Shown piece by piece: positions 50,587 through 59,263 of a stretch of 64,000 bases of DNA. The DNA is from DASCOT01 sp965197275 (GTDB taxonomy: Bacteria; Acidobacteriota; UBA890; WLXD01). The notes beneath the pieces are model-generated. The model ran no database searches, had not been told where the DNA came from, and saw only the letters and a program-made list of their open reading frames with translations. Each line of letters starts with the position of its first letter. The first letter of the stretch is position 1. Location of the stretch: NCBI GenBank assembly GCA_965197275.1, contig CBDAMQ010000032.1:310001-374000 (forward strand). The letters run 5' to 3'. The position numbers and the translations under genes are program-made.

Positions 50587-51752
50587 TCGATCTGCTGGAC
50601 ACTGACGCGGCCGTGGTGTCGCTGACCGCCGACCTGGTGCGCATTCCGAGCGTGCTCGGGGGCGAAAAGCCGGTTGCGAAACGCGTCGTCGCCGAGATGC
50701 GTCAGCTGGGCTACGACGAGGTCGAGATCGACGCTTCCGGTAACGCCATCGGTGTGGTTCAGGGGGCCGATGCCGGGCCGACGATTCTGTTCGACGCCCA
50801 CATGGACACCGTTGACGTCCACCCGCGCGCCGCCTGGTCGTTGGATCCGTTCGGAGGAGACACCGTCGACGGTCGCATCTACGGCCGTGGCAGCTCCGAC
50901 ATGAAAGGTGCGCTGGCGGCGATGATCCACGGCATCGGCGGGCTCGATCGGTCGAAGCTCGCGGGCCGCGCCGTGGTCTCGGCCTCGGTTGGTGAGGAGC
51001 TTCTCGAAGGGGCGGCTTTGCGCGTCGTCATGCAGCGGCACGGCGCCGACTTCGTGGTCATCGGCGAAGCCTCCGAGCTCGACATCGTGCGCGCCGGTCG
51101 CGGTCGTGCCGAGTGGGTCGTTGTTACCACCGGCGTGCCGTCGCATGCGTCGACTCCCGACCAGGGCGTCAATGCGGTGCATTCGATGCGGGTGGTCATC
51201 GAGCAGATTGAATCATTGCCGATGCGCAGTGACCCGTTCGTTGGCGACGGCGTTATGTGCCTCACCGACATCATCTCGATTCCACACCCGGCACACTCGG
51301 TTGTGCCGAGCGGTTGCCGCGCGACCTACGAGCGCCGGCTGCTACCTGGCGAGACCGAGCAGGCACTACGTGAGGAGTTGGGAGCGGTCTGTGCCGATGC
51401 CGGCGTCGGCGACGTGGAGATTCGCCTCGCTACCGCCGACTACACGACGTATATGGGCGTTCGATGGGAGGTACCGAAGTGGTTTGCTGCCTGGGAGCTG
51501 CCGGAAACGCACCAGCTGGTGACCCGATCGATGGCGGCGCTGACTCAGGTTGACCAGACGCCCGGATTGCGTAGCTACCAGTTCTGCACCAACGCCGCGT
51601 ACAGCGCTGGCCGTGCCAGGGTTCCGACGATCGGCTACGGCCCCTCGCGGGAAGCTCAGGCACACGTGATCGACGAGTACCTCGAAGTTGCGCAGCTGCT
51701 GGCGGCCATGCGCGGGTACGGTGCTATCGCCGCGGCGATGTTGAGCCCGTGA
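50583..51752 (+). CDS. M20 family peptidase, YgeY-like
   Basis: A 389-residue M20 metallohydrolase. Metal motifs are FDAHMDTVDVHPR (about residues 70-82), YGRGSSDMKGALAAMIHG (about 100-117), a catalytic Glu pair in SASVGEELLEG and the dimerisation domain with TTGVPSHASTPDQGVNA. The end (FCTNAAYSAGRARVPTIGYGP...AHVIDEYLEVAQL) has the pattern of the YgeY subgroup, which is linked to selenium-dependent purine and pyrimidine catabolism in enterobacteria. No such genes are here, so only a generic amidohydrolase/peptidase role is given. It starts at ATG 50583 inside the propeller gene's end. Confidence 0.87.
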   Translation: MIDLLDTDAAVVSLTADLVRIPSVLGGEKPVAKRVVAEMRQLGYDEVEIDASGNAIGVVQGADAGPTILFDAHMDTVDVHPRAAWSLDPFGGDTVDGRIYGRGSSDMKGALAAMIHGIGGLDRSKLAGRAVVSASVGEELLEGAALRVVMQRHGADFVVIGEASELDIVRAGRGRAEWVVVTTGVPSHASTPDQGVNAVHSMRVVIEQIESLPMRSDPFVGDGVMCLTDIISIPHPAHSVVPSGCRATYERRLLPGETEQALREELGAVCADAGVGDVEIRLATADYTTYMGVRWEVPKWFAAWELPETHQLVTRSMAALTQVDQTPGLRSYQFCTNAAYSAGRARVPTIGYGPSREAQAHVIDEYLEVAQLLAAMRGYGAIAAAMLSP

Positions 51753-51865
51753 GCGCATATCGTGTTCTCTCGACAGCCCGACCGGGATCGCCGACAATAG
51801 GCGCCCCGTGACCGTTGGGAGCCCGACGCCAAATGGTGTCGCCGCGTGTCCGAGGCGAGGATCTG

Positions 51866-52639
51866 GTGCGACGTTTCGTTGTGTTCAACAACAAGGGCGG
51901 GGTCGGCAAGACGACGCTCGCCTGCGGTCTGGCGGCCGCGTTCGCACGTCACGGCTACCGGGCCGTGGTGTGCGACGCCGACCCGCAGGGAAGCCTGACA
52001 AGCTGGTTCGGCCTCCAAGGACGGCGTGGGCTGGCCGAGACCCTGGTGGGGACGCTCGACCCGCGCTTCGCAGCCATTTCCATCCGCGACGGGTTGAACG
52101 TAGTGCCCACTGGCGACCCGGTGATGCTGGATCTCATCGCACGCCGAACAGCGAGTGAGATTCCGCCCTATGCCAAGGAGATTCCCGCCGACATGGTGAT
52201 CGTCGATACCGCGGCGGGTGTGAGCGGTCTCTCGGAGGCGTTTCTCCGCGCCGGCCGACCGGAGATCATCGTGCCGGTGTCGGTCGACGGCGGCTACTTA
52301 TCGCTGGCGGCGCTGGGGCGTACGTGGCAGGCGGTTGAAGACTCGCTCGGGCGGGGACCCGACTACGTAGTACCGACGATGTATGACCGTCGCACGTGCA
52401 GCTCGGATCGTGCCGTGGCTGACCTGCGGACGGAGTGCGCTCACATCCTTGCTCCGCCGATCCGGACCAACGCTACGCTGGCGCAGGCTTCCTGGGGGCG
52501 TGAGATCCCTGCCGACCCGAAGTCACTCAACGATTTCGGTCGGCTGGCAGAGCTCATCTACGCCCGCTGGGGAGGCTCCGTGCCTGAGGACTCGGTCCGC
52601 GAGCGGTCGGGTCTCAGCGTCCCAGTAGACGTCCGATGA
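51866..52639 (+). CDS. ParA/MinD-family ATPase
   Basis: A 257-residue ParA-type ATPase. GTG 51866 is chosen: GAGGATCT precedes it and the fold begins immediately. The deviant Walker A is FNNKGGVGKTTLACG (signature Lys present, about residues 7-21), Walker A' follows as VVCDADPQGSLTSWFGL, and Walker B as MVIVDTAAGVSG. Such ATPases move plasmids, chromosomes, chemoreceptors or cell-surface machineries. There is no parB or parS. It converges on a bactofilin gene with 26 bases of 3' overlap, recalling ParA-bactofilin cooperation in Myxococcus. Confidence 0.88.
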   Translation: MRRFVVFNNKGGVGKTTLACGLAAAFARHGYRAVVCDADPQGSLTSWFGLQGRRGLAETLVGTLDPRFAAISIRDGLNVVPTGDPVMLDLIARRTASEIPPYAKEIPADMVIVDTAAGVSGLSEAFLRAGRPEIIVPVSVDGGYLSLAALGRTWQAVEDSLGRGPDYVVPTMYDRRTCSSDRAVADLRTECAHILAPPIRTNATLAQASWGREIPADPKSLNDFGRLAELIYARWGGSVPEDSVRERSGLSVPVDVR

Positions 52640-53027
52640 CGCGGCCTGTCTCGGTCTTACCGGGCCGATGCACACGCCCCTCGAACTGGGCCCCTTCGGA
52701 GATCTGGATGACCGGCGCTGCGACATCGCCATAAACCGTCGACGTCGGGCCGAGCTCGATGCGCTCGGATCCGCGAATGTTGCCCTTCACGCGGCCGAGC
52801 ACCAGGATGCGCTTCCCCTCGACGGTGGCGGTGGCGTTGGCTTCCTTGCCGATGATGAGGGCGCCCTTAGCGAGGATCTTGCCGTCGACGCGACCGAGAA
52901 TGGTTAGGTCTTCGGTGGCCTCGAGGGTTCCCTTGAAGTTGACCTCGCGGCCGAGCGTGCAAGGCTCACCGTCTGCGTCAACCGGGCGAAGTCCTGGCTT
53001 CTGGGGCGTTTGAGTCTTCACTTCCAT
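52614..53027 (-). CDS. Bactofilin (polymer-forming cytoskeletal protein)
   Basis: A 137-residue bactofilin. After a short flexible N-terminus the repeats FKGTLEATEDLTILGRVDGK, then ALIIGKEANATATVEGK and RIELGPTSTVYGDVAAPVIQIS build the right-handed beta-helix of the DUF583 core. The C-terminal tail is basic (HRPGKTETGRVIGRLLGR). Bactofilins polymerise without nucleotide and organise cell shape, stalks or chromosome segregation. The 3' end overlaps that of the ParA-type gene. Its promoter zone (53028-53262) has a 22-bp duplication. Confidence 0.92.
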   Translation of the reverse strand: MEVKTQTPQKPGLRPVDADGEPCTLGREVNFKGTLEATEDLTILGRVDGKILAKGALIIGKEANATATVEGKRILVLGRVKGNIRGSERIELGPTSTVYGDVAAPVIQISEGAQFEGRVHRPGKTETGRVIGRLLGR

Positions 53028-53088
53028 TATTCAGTGCTCCATCCCCCACGGATTTAGCCCAGCGGTATTGAATCCGGTTGATGGCACC

Positions 53089-53132
53089 AATACAAGCGGT
53101 AAACAGTGAAAATACAAGCGGTGAACAGTGAA
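53089..53132. repeat. 22-bp direct repeat, two copies, between bactofilin and propeller genes
   Basis: Adjacent copies at 53089-53110 and 53111-53132 differ at one position; each begins AATACAAGCGGT and ends ACAGTGAA. They lie in the divergent gap between the bactofilin (minus) and the second BNR propeller (plus), so they may be a tandem control site. 22 bp equals about two helical turns. Confidence 0.8.
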
Positions 53133-53262
53133 AAGGGCCGGCGGGAACGATCACGGCGGGATAGCTGGCAGAATGGTGGCCGCCTGAGGTCATCTGAGGC
53201 TAGCCGCACACCAGAAACAGTCGACGTCGGGGTGCCTTGCACCGGGCGTTGCGGAGATCCCC

Positions 53263-56200
53263 ATGCGTTGTAAGTCGACGATTCCGTTGGCCATCCTTCT
53301 GGTTGCCGTGCTGACTGTCGGGCCGAACGGCGCCCATGCGCGACCAGCGCTGGCGTCTCCGGATGGTCCGGTTCCAGAGTCGATGCTGTCCGGTCTGCGG
53401 TACCACATGGTCGGGCCGTCGCGCGGCGGTCGGGTGACGGCGGTGGCCGGTCACCGTGCGCAGCCGGGGATCTTCTACATGGGCGCCAGCGGCGGTGGGG
53501 TGTGGAAAACCACCGACTACGGCCACGACTGGTACCCGATCTCTGACGCCACTTTCGCCACCGGCTCGATCGGCGCCATCGCCGTGGCCGAGTCGAATCC
53601 CGACGTCATCTACGTATCGACCGGCTCCGACGGTCTGCGCAGCAACGTGATCATCGGTAAGGGCGTCTACAAGTCGGTTGACGCCGGGGTTACCTGGGAA
53701 CATATCGGGCTCGAGGACACCGGCAATACGGGAGCGGTGCTCGTTCACCCCGACAACCCTGACGTCGTCTATGTGGCTGCCATCGGCAATCCGTTCGCGC
53801 CCAACGCGGAGCGCGGCGTCTACCGCAGCCGCGACGGCGGCGCCACGTGGGAGCAGGTGTTCTTCCTCTCCGATAAGACCGGCGCAGTTGATTTGGAGTT
53901 CGCGCCCGGACAGCCTGACACCGTCTACGCCAGCATGTGGGAGACCGAGCGCAAACCGTGGACGATCCTCTCGGGTGGCATGGAGGGTGGGGTCTTCAAA
54001 TCGGACGACGGCGGCGATAGCTGGCGCCGTCTCACCGATGGTCTGCCTACAGGGCTGCGCGGAAAGTCCGATTTGGCAGTGTCCGCCGCCGCCCCGGAGC
54101 GCGTCTACGTGCTGATCGAGGCGCCCGAGTCGGCCGGCGGCGTCTACCGGTCCGACGATCGCGGCGAGACCTGGCACCAGGTGACTGACTTTCAGCCCAT
54201 CCGCAACCGGCCGTTCTACTACTGCAACCTGCACGCCGACCCGACGAACGCCGACCGGCTGTGGGGCATGGCGGAAGGGTTCTATCAGTCCGACGATGCC
54301 GGCAAGACCTGGCAGTCACGCCGTGTACCGCACGGCGACAACCACGACCTGTGGGTAAGCCCGGATGAGCCGAATATCTGGATTCAAAGCAACGACGGCG
54401 GCGCCAACATCACACGCGACGGTGGCGTCACCTGGTCGACGCAGACCAATCAGCCCACCGCCGAGCTGTACCAGGTGGACGTTTCCGACGAGTTCCCCTA
54501 CCGGCTGTTCGCCGGCCAGCAGGACAACAGCACGATCTCGGTTCCCAGCCTGCCGTTGACCAACCGCCCGGATGGACAGCAAGCCTACTGGCAGGAGCAC
54601 GGCGGCTGCGAGACCGGACCCGCGGTGCCCAAGCCCGGCGATCCCGACATTGTTTACGCCAATTGCAAGGGCCGCTTCGGCGTGTTTAACCGGCGCACCG
54701 GCCAGGAGCAGCACTACTACGTCGGCTACTGGAATCTCTATGGCCGCAACCCCAAGGATCTCCCGTACCGTTTCCAACGCACGGTCCCGGTGCACGTATC
54801 GCCACACGATCCCGATCGCGTTTATCACGCCTCGCAATACCTGCACGTGACCGAGGACGGTGGCGTGACCTGGCAGACGATCTCGCCCGACCTCACCGCG
54901 TTCGATCCCGAGACCCAGGTGGTGTCAGGCTCGCCGATCACACTCGACGTTACCGGCGAAGAGCACTTCAGCGTGCTGTACGAGGTGCAGGAAAGCCCGC
55001 ACGAGTTCGGCGTCATCTGGGCCGGTGCCAACGACGGACCGATCCACATCACCCGCGACGGTGGCGCCAGCTGGCAGGACGTAACCCCCAGTGCGCTCGG
55101 ACGTTACGGTCGCGTGCAGACGATCGAGGTGTCACCCCACGATCCGGCCAAGGCATACGCCTCGGTGCTCCTGTACCAGCTCGGCGACTTCGCTCCCTAC
55201 GTGTTCCGCACCACGGATTACGGTTCCACCTGGTCGCGCATCACCACCGGCGACAACGGCGTCCCGGCTGATCATCCGGTACGCGTGGTGCGCGAGGATC
55301 CCGGTCGCGAGGGGCTCCTTTATGCCGGCACCGAGTTCGGCATGTTCGTCTCGTTCGACGACGGCGCGCAGTGGCAGCCCCTGCAGCTGAACCTGCCGGC
55401 GGTGCCGGTGACCGACATCAAGGTGGTCGACGCAGACCTGGTGCTCTCCACCATGGGGCGCAGCTTCTGGATCCTCTACGACCTGACTCCGCTACGTGAG
55501 ATGAGCGCCGCGCTGGAGTCGTCGTCAGCGCATCTGTTCGCGGTGCGCGACGCGATGCGTTTCCGTGGCGGTGGCGGATTGTCCTTCCGCCAGCCACGGC
55601 CCGCGGATCCCCAATATCCGAGGTCAGGGGCCAACATCGACTACTGGCTGGGTGAGGACTCCCGGAGCGAGTTATCGCTGGAGATCCTCGATGCGCGCGG
55701 GCGCGTAGTCCGGCGGCTCTCGAGCGCCGATCCGGGCGAGGCTGTCGTGACCCCCGAGCCCGGCATGCGGGAGTGGCGCTTGGAACGCGTCGGCACGCCG
55801 CGGCTCGACAATGGAGCCGGGCTGCATCGCTTTACCTGGGATCTGCGGTATCCCGGACCCTGGTACGCGGCGGGCGACCGGCGCCGGGCCGGGCAGGGTG
55901 GTCCCATGGTTCCCCCCGGCAGATACACCGCACGTCTCACCGCCGGCGATTGGTCGTCGAGCGTCGCCTTCGATGTGGTGATGGACCCACGCGTCGCCGC
56001 CGAGGGCATTTCGGTGGCCGATGTGCGGGCTCAGGCCGAGCTGTCGGTGCGTGTACGGGATACCTACAGTGCTGCTAATGCCGCCGTCGATCGTCTGCGG
56101 GGGGCGCGAGAGACGAACGGCGGTGAGCTGACCACCGAGCTGCAGGAGATCTGGGACGCGCTCGTAGATTCGCGCCGCCGCTACACCCCGGTCATGCTCG

Positions 56201-56343
56201 TGAGCCAGTTGCAATACCTCTACGACAACCTCAATCGCGCCGATCAGCGCCCTGGCGGCGACGCCGTGGCGCGCCATGCGGAGCTGAAAGCAGAGCTCGA
56301 TGGCCATCTAGAGCAATTGGAGCGGTCGCTGCGATCCGACTGA
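53263..56343 (+). CDS. Sortilin-like BNR/VPS10 propeller protein (copy 2)
   Basis: A 1026-residue exported protein from ATG 53263 (GGAG ribosome site 8 bases before), with a signal peptide (STIPLAILLVAVLTVGP). BNR/Asp-box repeats recur, as in KTTDYGHDWYPIS, KSVDAGVTWEHIG, RSRDGGATWEQV and RTTDYGSTWSRI. After the propeller (about residue 750) come a Gly-rich linker, a beta-sandwich (ANIDYWLGEDSRSELSLEIL; FTWDLRYPG) and a final alpha-helical region with TTELQEIWDALVDS and HLEQLERSL. The homologue at 27909-30593 shares propellers and sandwich but lacks the helical tail. Function unknown; often mis-annotated as glycosyl hydrolase. Confidence 0.82.
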   Translation: MRCKSTIPLAILLVAVLTVGPNGAHARPALASPDGPVPESMLSGLRYHMVGPSRGGRVTAVAGHRAQPGIFYMGASGGGVWKTTDYGHDWYPISDATFATGSIGAIAVAESNPDVIYVSTGSDGLRSNVIIGKGVYKSVDAGVTWEHIGLEDTGNTGAVLVHPDNPDVVYVAAIGNPFAPNAERGVYRSRDGGATWEQVFFLSDKTGAVDLEFAPGQPDTVYASMWETERKPWTILSGGMEGGVFKSDDGGDSWRRLTDGLPTGLRGKSDLAVSAAAPERVYVLIEAPESAGGVYRSDDRGETWHQVTDFQPIRNRPFYYCNLHADPTNADRLWGMAEGFYQSDDAGKTWQSRRVPHGDNHDLWVSPDEPNIWIQSNDGGANITRDGGVTWSTQTNQPTAELYQVDVSDEFPYRLFAGQQDNSTISVPSLPLTNRPDGQQAYWQEHGGCETGPAVPKPGDPDIVYANCKGRFGVFNRRTGQEQHYYVGYWNLYGRNPKDLPYRFQRTVPVHVSPHDPDRVYHASQYLHVTEDGGVTWQTISPDLTAFDPETQVVSGSPITLDVTGEEHFSVLYEVQESPHEFGVIWAGANDGPIHITRDGGASWQDVTPSALGRYGRVQTIEVSPHDPAKAYASVLLYQLGDFAPYVFRTTDYGSTWSRITTGDNGVPADHPVRVVREDPGREGLLYAGTEFGMFVSFDDGAQWQPLQLNLPAVPVTDIKVVDADLVLSTMGRSFWILYDLTPLREMSAALESSSAHLFAVRDAMRFRGGGGLSFRQPRPADPQYPRSGANIDYWLGEDSRSELSLEILDARGRVVRRLSSADPGEAVVTPEPGMREWRLERVGTPRLDNGAGLHRFTWDLRYPGPWYAAGDRRRAGQGGPMVPPGRYTARLTAGDWSSSVAFDVVMDPRVAAEGISVADVRAQAELSVRVRDTYSAANAAVDRLRGARETNGGELTTELQEIWDALVDSRRRYTPVMLVSQLQYLYDNLNRADQRPGGDAVARHAELKAELDGHLEQLERSLRSD

Positions 56344-56449
56344 GGGCGCCCGCAACCGCGAGCTCTGGGCGGCACGGTGGACGTCCTCGACCGATCGCCG
56401 AGGGTCCTCCGTGCCACAGTTGGTGAGCTGGTCGCCGGTCGTGTCAGAA

Positions 56450-56476
56450 TTGACTATGGTCTGACTATGATACATT
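56450..56476 (+). promoter_or_regulatory. Direct repeat and possible promoter before the Phd-type antitoxin
   Basis: TGACTATG occurs at 56451-56458 and 56462-56469, 11 bases apart, one helical turn, just before the antitoxin ATG 56484. TTGACT (56450-56455) with TACATT (56471-56476) could be a promoter with a short spacer, in which case transcription would begin at or near the start codon. Antitoxins of this class autorepress by binding such sites. Confidence 0.4.
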
Positions 56477-56483
56477 TCCAACC

Positions 56484-56753
56484 ATGCCAGACTACTCGGG
56501 CGAGCAACCCATCGAAGAAATGGCGATCTCGAAGTTCAAGGCGACCTGCCTCGCGGTGCTGGAAAAGGTGCGCCGGACAGGTCAGCCGGTGCTGGTTACG
56601 CGGTTCGGGACCCCGATCGGCAAGGTGATACCCCCGGAGCCACCGCCGAGAACCGAGAACTGGCTCGGCGAGATGCGTGGAACCGCACGCATCCTGGGAG
56701 ACATTGTCGGGCCGATCGGTGACCTGGACGACTGGGAAACGGGTCGCGAGTGA
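56484..56753 (+). CDS. Phd/YefM-type antitoxin
   Basis: An 89-residue antitoxin. The Phd/YefM fold is seen as MAISKFKATCLAVLEKVRRTG then QPVLVTRFGTPIGKVIP, the usual N-terminal DNA-binding/dimerisation module. The acidic C-terminal tail (LGDIVGPIGDLDDWETGRE) should bind and silence the toxin. A second ATG at 56520 begins exactly at the fold. The stop overlaps the toxin GTG start (GTGA). It neutralises the PIN-domain nuclease and probably autorepresses the operon. Confidence 0.88.
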   Translation: MPDYSGEQPIEEMAISKFKATCLAVLEKVRRTGQPVLVTRFGTPIGKVIPPEPPPRTENWLGEMRGTARILGDIVGPIGDLDDWETGRE

Positions 56754-57145
56754 GGCTGCTTCTCGACACCCACATCTGGCTCTGGGCCCATGTCGCCCCG
56801 GAACGGATCAGCGAGCCGGTGCGGACCGTGCTCAGCTCCCGGGACGCTGAGCTGTGGCTGTCGCCGGTGACATTGTGGGAGTCGCTACTGCTGGCGGACC
56901 GGGGGCGACTCGATCTCCAGCCGTCCCCGCGACAGTGGATTGCCGAAGCGCTGCGCCGAGTTCCAATGCGAGACGCACCAGTCTCTCGCCAGGTCGTTCT
57001 GCTGATGTCGACGCTGGAGCTGCCTACGCGCGACCCGGGGGATCGATTCCTGGTGGCGACGGCCAAGGCGTTCAACCTGACAATGGCAACCGCCGACCGA
57101 CAGATCATCGAATCCGGTGAGGTCGAAGTCCTCGCGAACGACTAG
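56750..57145 (+). CDS. PIN domain toxin (VapC-like)
   Basis: A 131-residue PIN nuclease from GTG 56750. The four acidic metal-binding positions can be placed: Asp in LLLDTHIWLW, Glu in VTLWESLLLA, Asp in RDPGDRFLVATA and Asp in MATADRQI. Type II toxins with this fold cut tRNA or rRNA. It forms a unit with the overlapping Phd-type antitoxin. Confidence 0.9.
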   Translation: MRLLLDTHIWLWAHVAPERISEPVRTVLSSRDAELWLSPVTLWESLLLADRGRLDLQPSPRQWIAEALRRVPMRDAPVSRQVVLLMSTLELPTRDPGDRFLVATAKAFNLTMATADRQIIESGEVEVLAND

Positions 57146-57180
57146 ATGATGATTCGATCCGGAACACACCCAGTTGCGCG

Positions 57181-57300
57181 GCTCGCCCGACCGCCGTATT
57201 CGATCTCGGCTCCGGCGGTAGCGACGTGGCCAGGAACAAGGACGCCATGGTGGCCGAAGCCTATGGTGCGTGCCGAAGTCGAGGCGCAACCGACGAATGA
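57181..57300 (+). pseudogene. Possible antitoxin remnant before the second PIN gene
   Basis: In the frame ending TGA 57298-57300, which overlaps the second PIN gene's ATG (ATGA), the peptide ARPTAVFDLGSGGSDVAR... and NKDAMVAEAYGA resembles the toxin-binding tail of VapB-like antitoxins. There is no start codon or DNA-binding part in frame upstream; the frame runs back into the first PIN gene. It may be a truncated antitoxin, or an intact one hidden by an indel. Confidence 0.3.
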
Positions 57301-57710
57301 GCCTGTTCGTCGACACGTCGACCTGGTACGCCGCCGCGGACCGCGGAGACAGCGCCCACCAACGGGCCACGGCCGTGCTCTCGGCTGGCGACCGGTTGGT
57401 CACCAGCGACCACGTGCTTATCGAGACCTGGACACTGCTGCGCCACCGCCTCGCCGGACGGGCCGCAGAGCGGTTCTGGAACGGCCTGCGCGGCGGGGTG
57501 GCCGATGTCGAATGCCTCGGCGTTGCCGACCTCGAAGTGGCCTGGGAAATTGGCCAGCAGTGGGCCGACCAGGCGTTCTCGATCGTCGATCGCACCAGCT
57601 TCGCGGTGATGCAACGGCTGGGAACGCTGAGAGTTGCTACCTTCGACGACGATTTCGCCATCTACCGGTTCGGTCCGAACCGGCAGCGCGCTTTCGAGGT
57701 TGTGCGCTAG
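57297..57710 (+). CDS. Second PIN domain protein (VapC-like), lacking a complete antitoxin
   Basis: A 137-residue PIN protein from ATG 57297. Acidic positions are in LFVDTSTWYA, VLIETWTLL, SIVDRTSFAVM and ATFDDDFAIY, and the C-terminal strand ends RFGPNRQRAFEVV. It is not closely similar to the first PIN gene. A standard antitoxin is absent; only a short possible remnant overlaps the start. Without one it may be silenced by another antitoxin, inactive, or not a toxin. Confidence 0.85.
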   Translation: MSLFVDTSTWYAAADRGDSAHQRATAVLSAGDRLVTSDHVLIETWTLLRHRLAGRAAERFWNGLRGGVADVECLGVADLEVAWEIGQQWADQAFSIVDRTSFAVMQRLGTLRVATFDDDFAIYRFGPNRQRAFEVVR

Positions 57711-57804
57711 CAGACCGCCAGGCGTCGTTCCGGCAAATGGCGCGATAGCTGACCGGAGCGTCCTCAATGGGCGGCTCGCGTTCCCGCAAGGCGCGGAACT
57801 CCGT

Positions 57805-59220
57805 TTACGCCGACTGGAATGCCCGTGCCCGGTACAGAAAATCGACGATGTTGCCCTCGTGTGGCTGCAACCAGTTGAGCTGGATCGTCGGGATGGCGCC
57901 GAAGTTGAGTCGATCGATGTTGTGGGCGTCCAGTAGGCGCTGGCGAAAGCCGTCGTCCTCGGTGATGGCGCTGGCCACGAGGGTGTCGCCGATGGCGCCG
58001 ATCATCTGCTTCTGGGGGCACTCGACCACGGTCACGAAGGGGAACATGTACTCCTTGCCGGCCATGGCGCGCTCGGCGGAGTCGCAGTGGACCACGGTCG
58101 GTAGCAGGTAGTCGCAGCGCTCCTGCTCTACCAGCCGACCGGCGTTGCGATAGGGGGCCGTGACGTCCTCGACACCGTCGTCCAGGTTGGCATCGATGTC
58201 CTCGGAGATCGCCTTGGCCTGCCCGGGAACGGTGAATGCCGCCAGCTGCGCGTCGTCGTTGTCGGGCGGAAGTGCCTCGACGGCGATCAGCCGTGAGGCC
58301 AGCGCGGCGGCAATCTCGCGCGTGTGTCGCGACGCCCAGATGCCGGAGCAGTTGATGCACGAGCGACCCGAGTTCACCAGCACCGAATCGACCATCAGGT
58401 CGAGGTGCTGCTCCCAGTCATCGACCACGTCGTCGCCGAAGAGGATCTTGCTGAAACCGGGGCCGTGCACCTGCACGCCGGGGTTACCGCGGTACTGCTC
58501 CACCGTTGGCAGGCCGCCGAAGATCAGGCTGCGCTGGGTGTTGTTGAGCACGCCGGCGCCCACGTCCGGGCCTCCCGGGTAAACGGCGATCGCCTGGCGC
58601 GGCACGCCGGCCTCGAAGAACGCCTGCGACATGCGCCAGGGCGTCCAGGGCTCCTGTGGGCCGGGCTTGAGAACGAGGCCGATCTGCAGCGGAATGATCG
58701 GTAGCCAGAGCGTGTGCACACCGGGGGAGTTCGACGGCAGCACCATGCCCAGGGCGTCGGTGGTCGCCTGGTAGCTGCGCATGACGCCGCCTTCCTCGCC
58801 GAAGCCGCGCGCCAGGATATTGAGATCCAGATGGCGGGTGAGCGACTCGAGAATCTCGTCCATGTGGTCGAGCACGAAGCGCAGCTTGTCCATGTTCATG
58901 CGGCACATGTGTTCGGACAGGCCGGTGGTAGCGGACTGCTGGCGTACGAAGTCGTCGGGCGACTGGGTGCCGTCGCCGATCGGCAGGTCGGCGGTCATGA
59001 ACAGCTCGCCGGCCTTCTTCGCCATGTTCAATAGGTCGGCAGGCGCCACCTCGCGCAAGGCGTTGCGGGCCCGCTGCGCCTTGCGCATGTCGCGCGCCAC
59101 CATCCCCTGGCTCGCCTGGCTCACTCGCGCGACGGGCTCGCCGGTGGCGAAGTGGACGACGTCCTCGGTCTCGAGGCTCTCGTACGGCTCGCCCCAGCGA
59201 AGCACGGGAAAGTGGATCAT
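57805..59220 (-). CDS. Aldehyde dehydrogenase-superfamily acyl reductase (EhpG/LuxC-like)
   Basis: A 471-residue aldehyde dehydrogenase-fold enzyme. ATG 59220 is chosen because the conserved start (IHFPVLRWGEPYESLE) follows. A LPSNSPGVHTLWLPIIPLQ segment and GAGVLNNTQRSLIFGG contribute to the cofactor fold; the nucleophile is in VNSGRSCINCSGIWASRH. The end has NFGAIPTIQLNWLQPHEGN. It lies 43 bases after a LuxE/EhpF-like activating enzyme, as in Pantoea ehpF-ehpG, where the pair reduces an aromatic carboxylic acid to the aldehyde. A similar ATP-driven acid-to-aldehyde reduction is inferred; the acid is unknown. Confidence 0.78.
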   Translation of the reverse strand: MIHFPVLRWGEPYESLETEDVVHFATGEPVARVSQASQGMVARDMRKAQRARNALREVAPADLLNMAKKAGELFMTADLPIGDGTQSPDDFVRQQSATTGLSEHMCRMNMDKLRFVLDHMDEILESLTRHLDLNILARGFGEEGGVMRSYQATTDALGMVLPSNSPGVHTLWLPIIPLQIGLVLKPGPQEPWTPWRMSQAFFEAGVPRQAIAVYPGGPDVGAGVLNNTQRSLIFGGLPTVEQYRGNPGVQVHGPGFSKILFGDDVVDDWEQHLDLMVDSVLVNSGRSCINCSGIWASRHTREIAAALASRLIAVEALPPDNDDAQLAAFTVPGQAKAISEDIDANLDDGVEDVTAPYRNAGRLVEQERCDYLLPTVVHCDSAERAMAGKEYMFPFVTVVECPQKQMIGAIGDTLVASAITEDDGFRQRLLDAHNIDRLNFGAIPTIQLNWLQPHEGNIVDFLYRARAFQSA

Positions 59221-59263
59221 CGTCAGGCAGCTCGGGTTGTGGGTGTCGTCAGTTGATCGCGGA

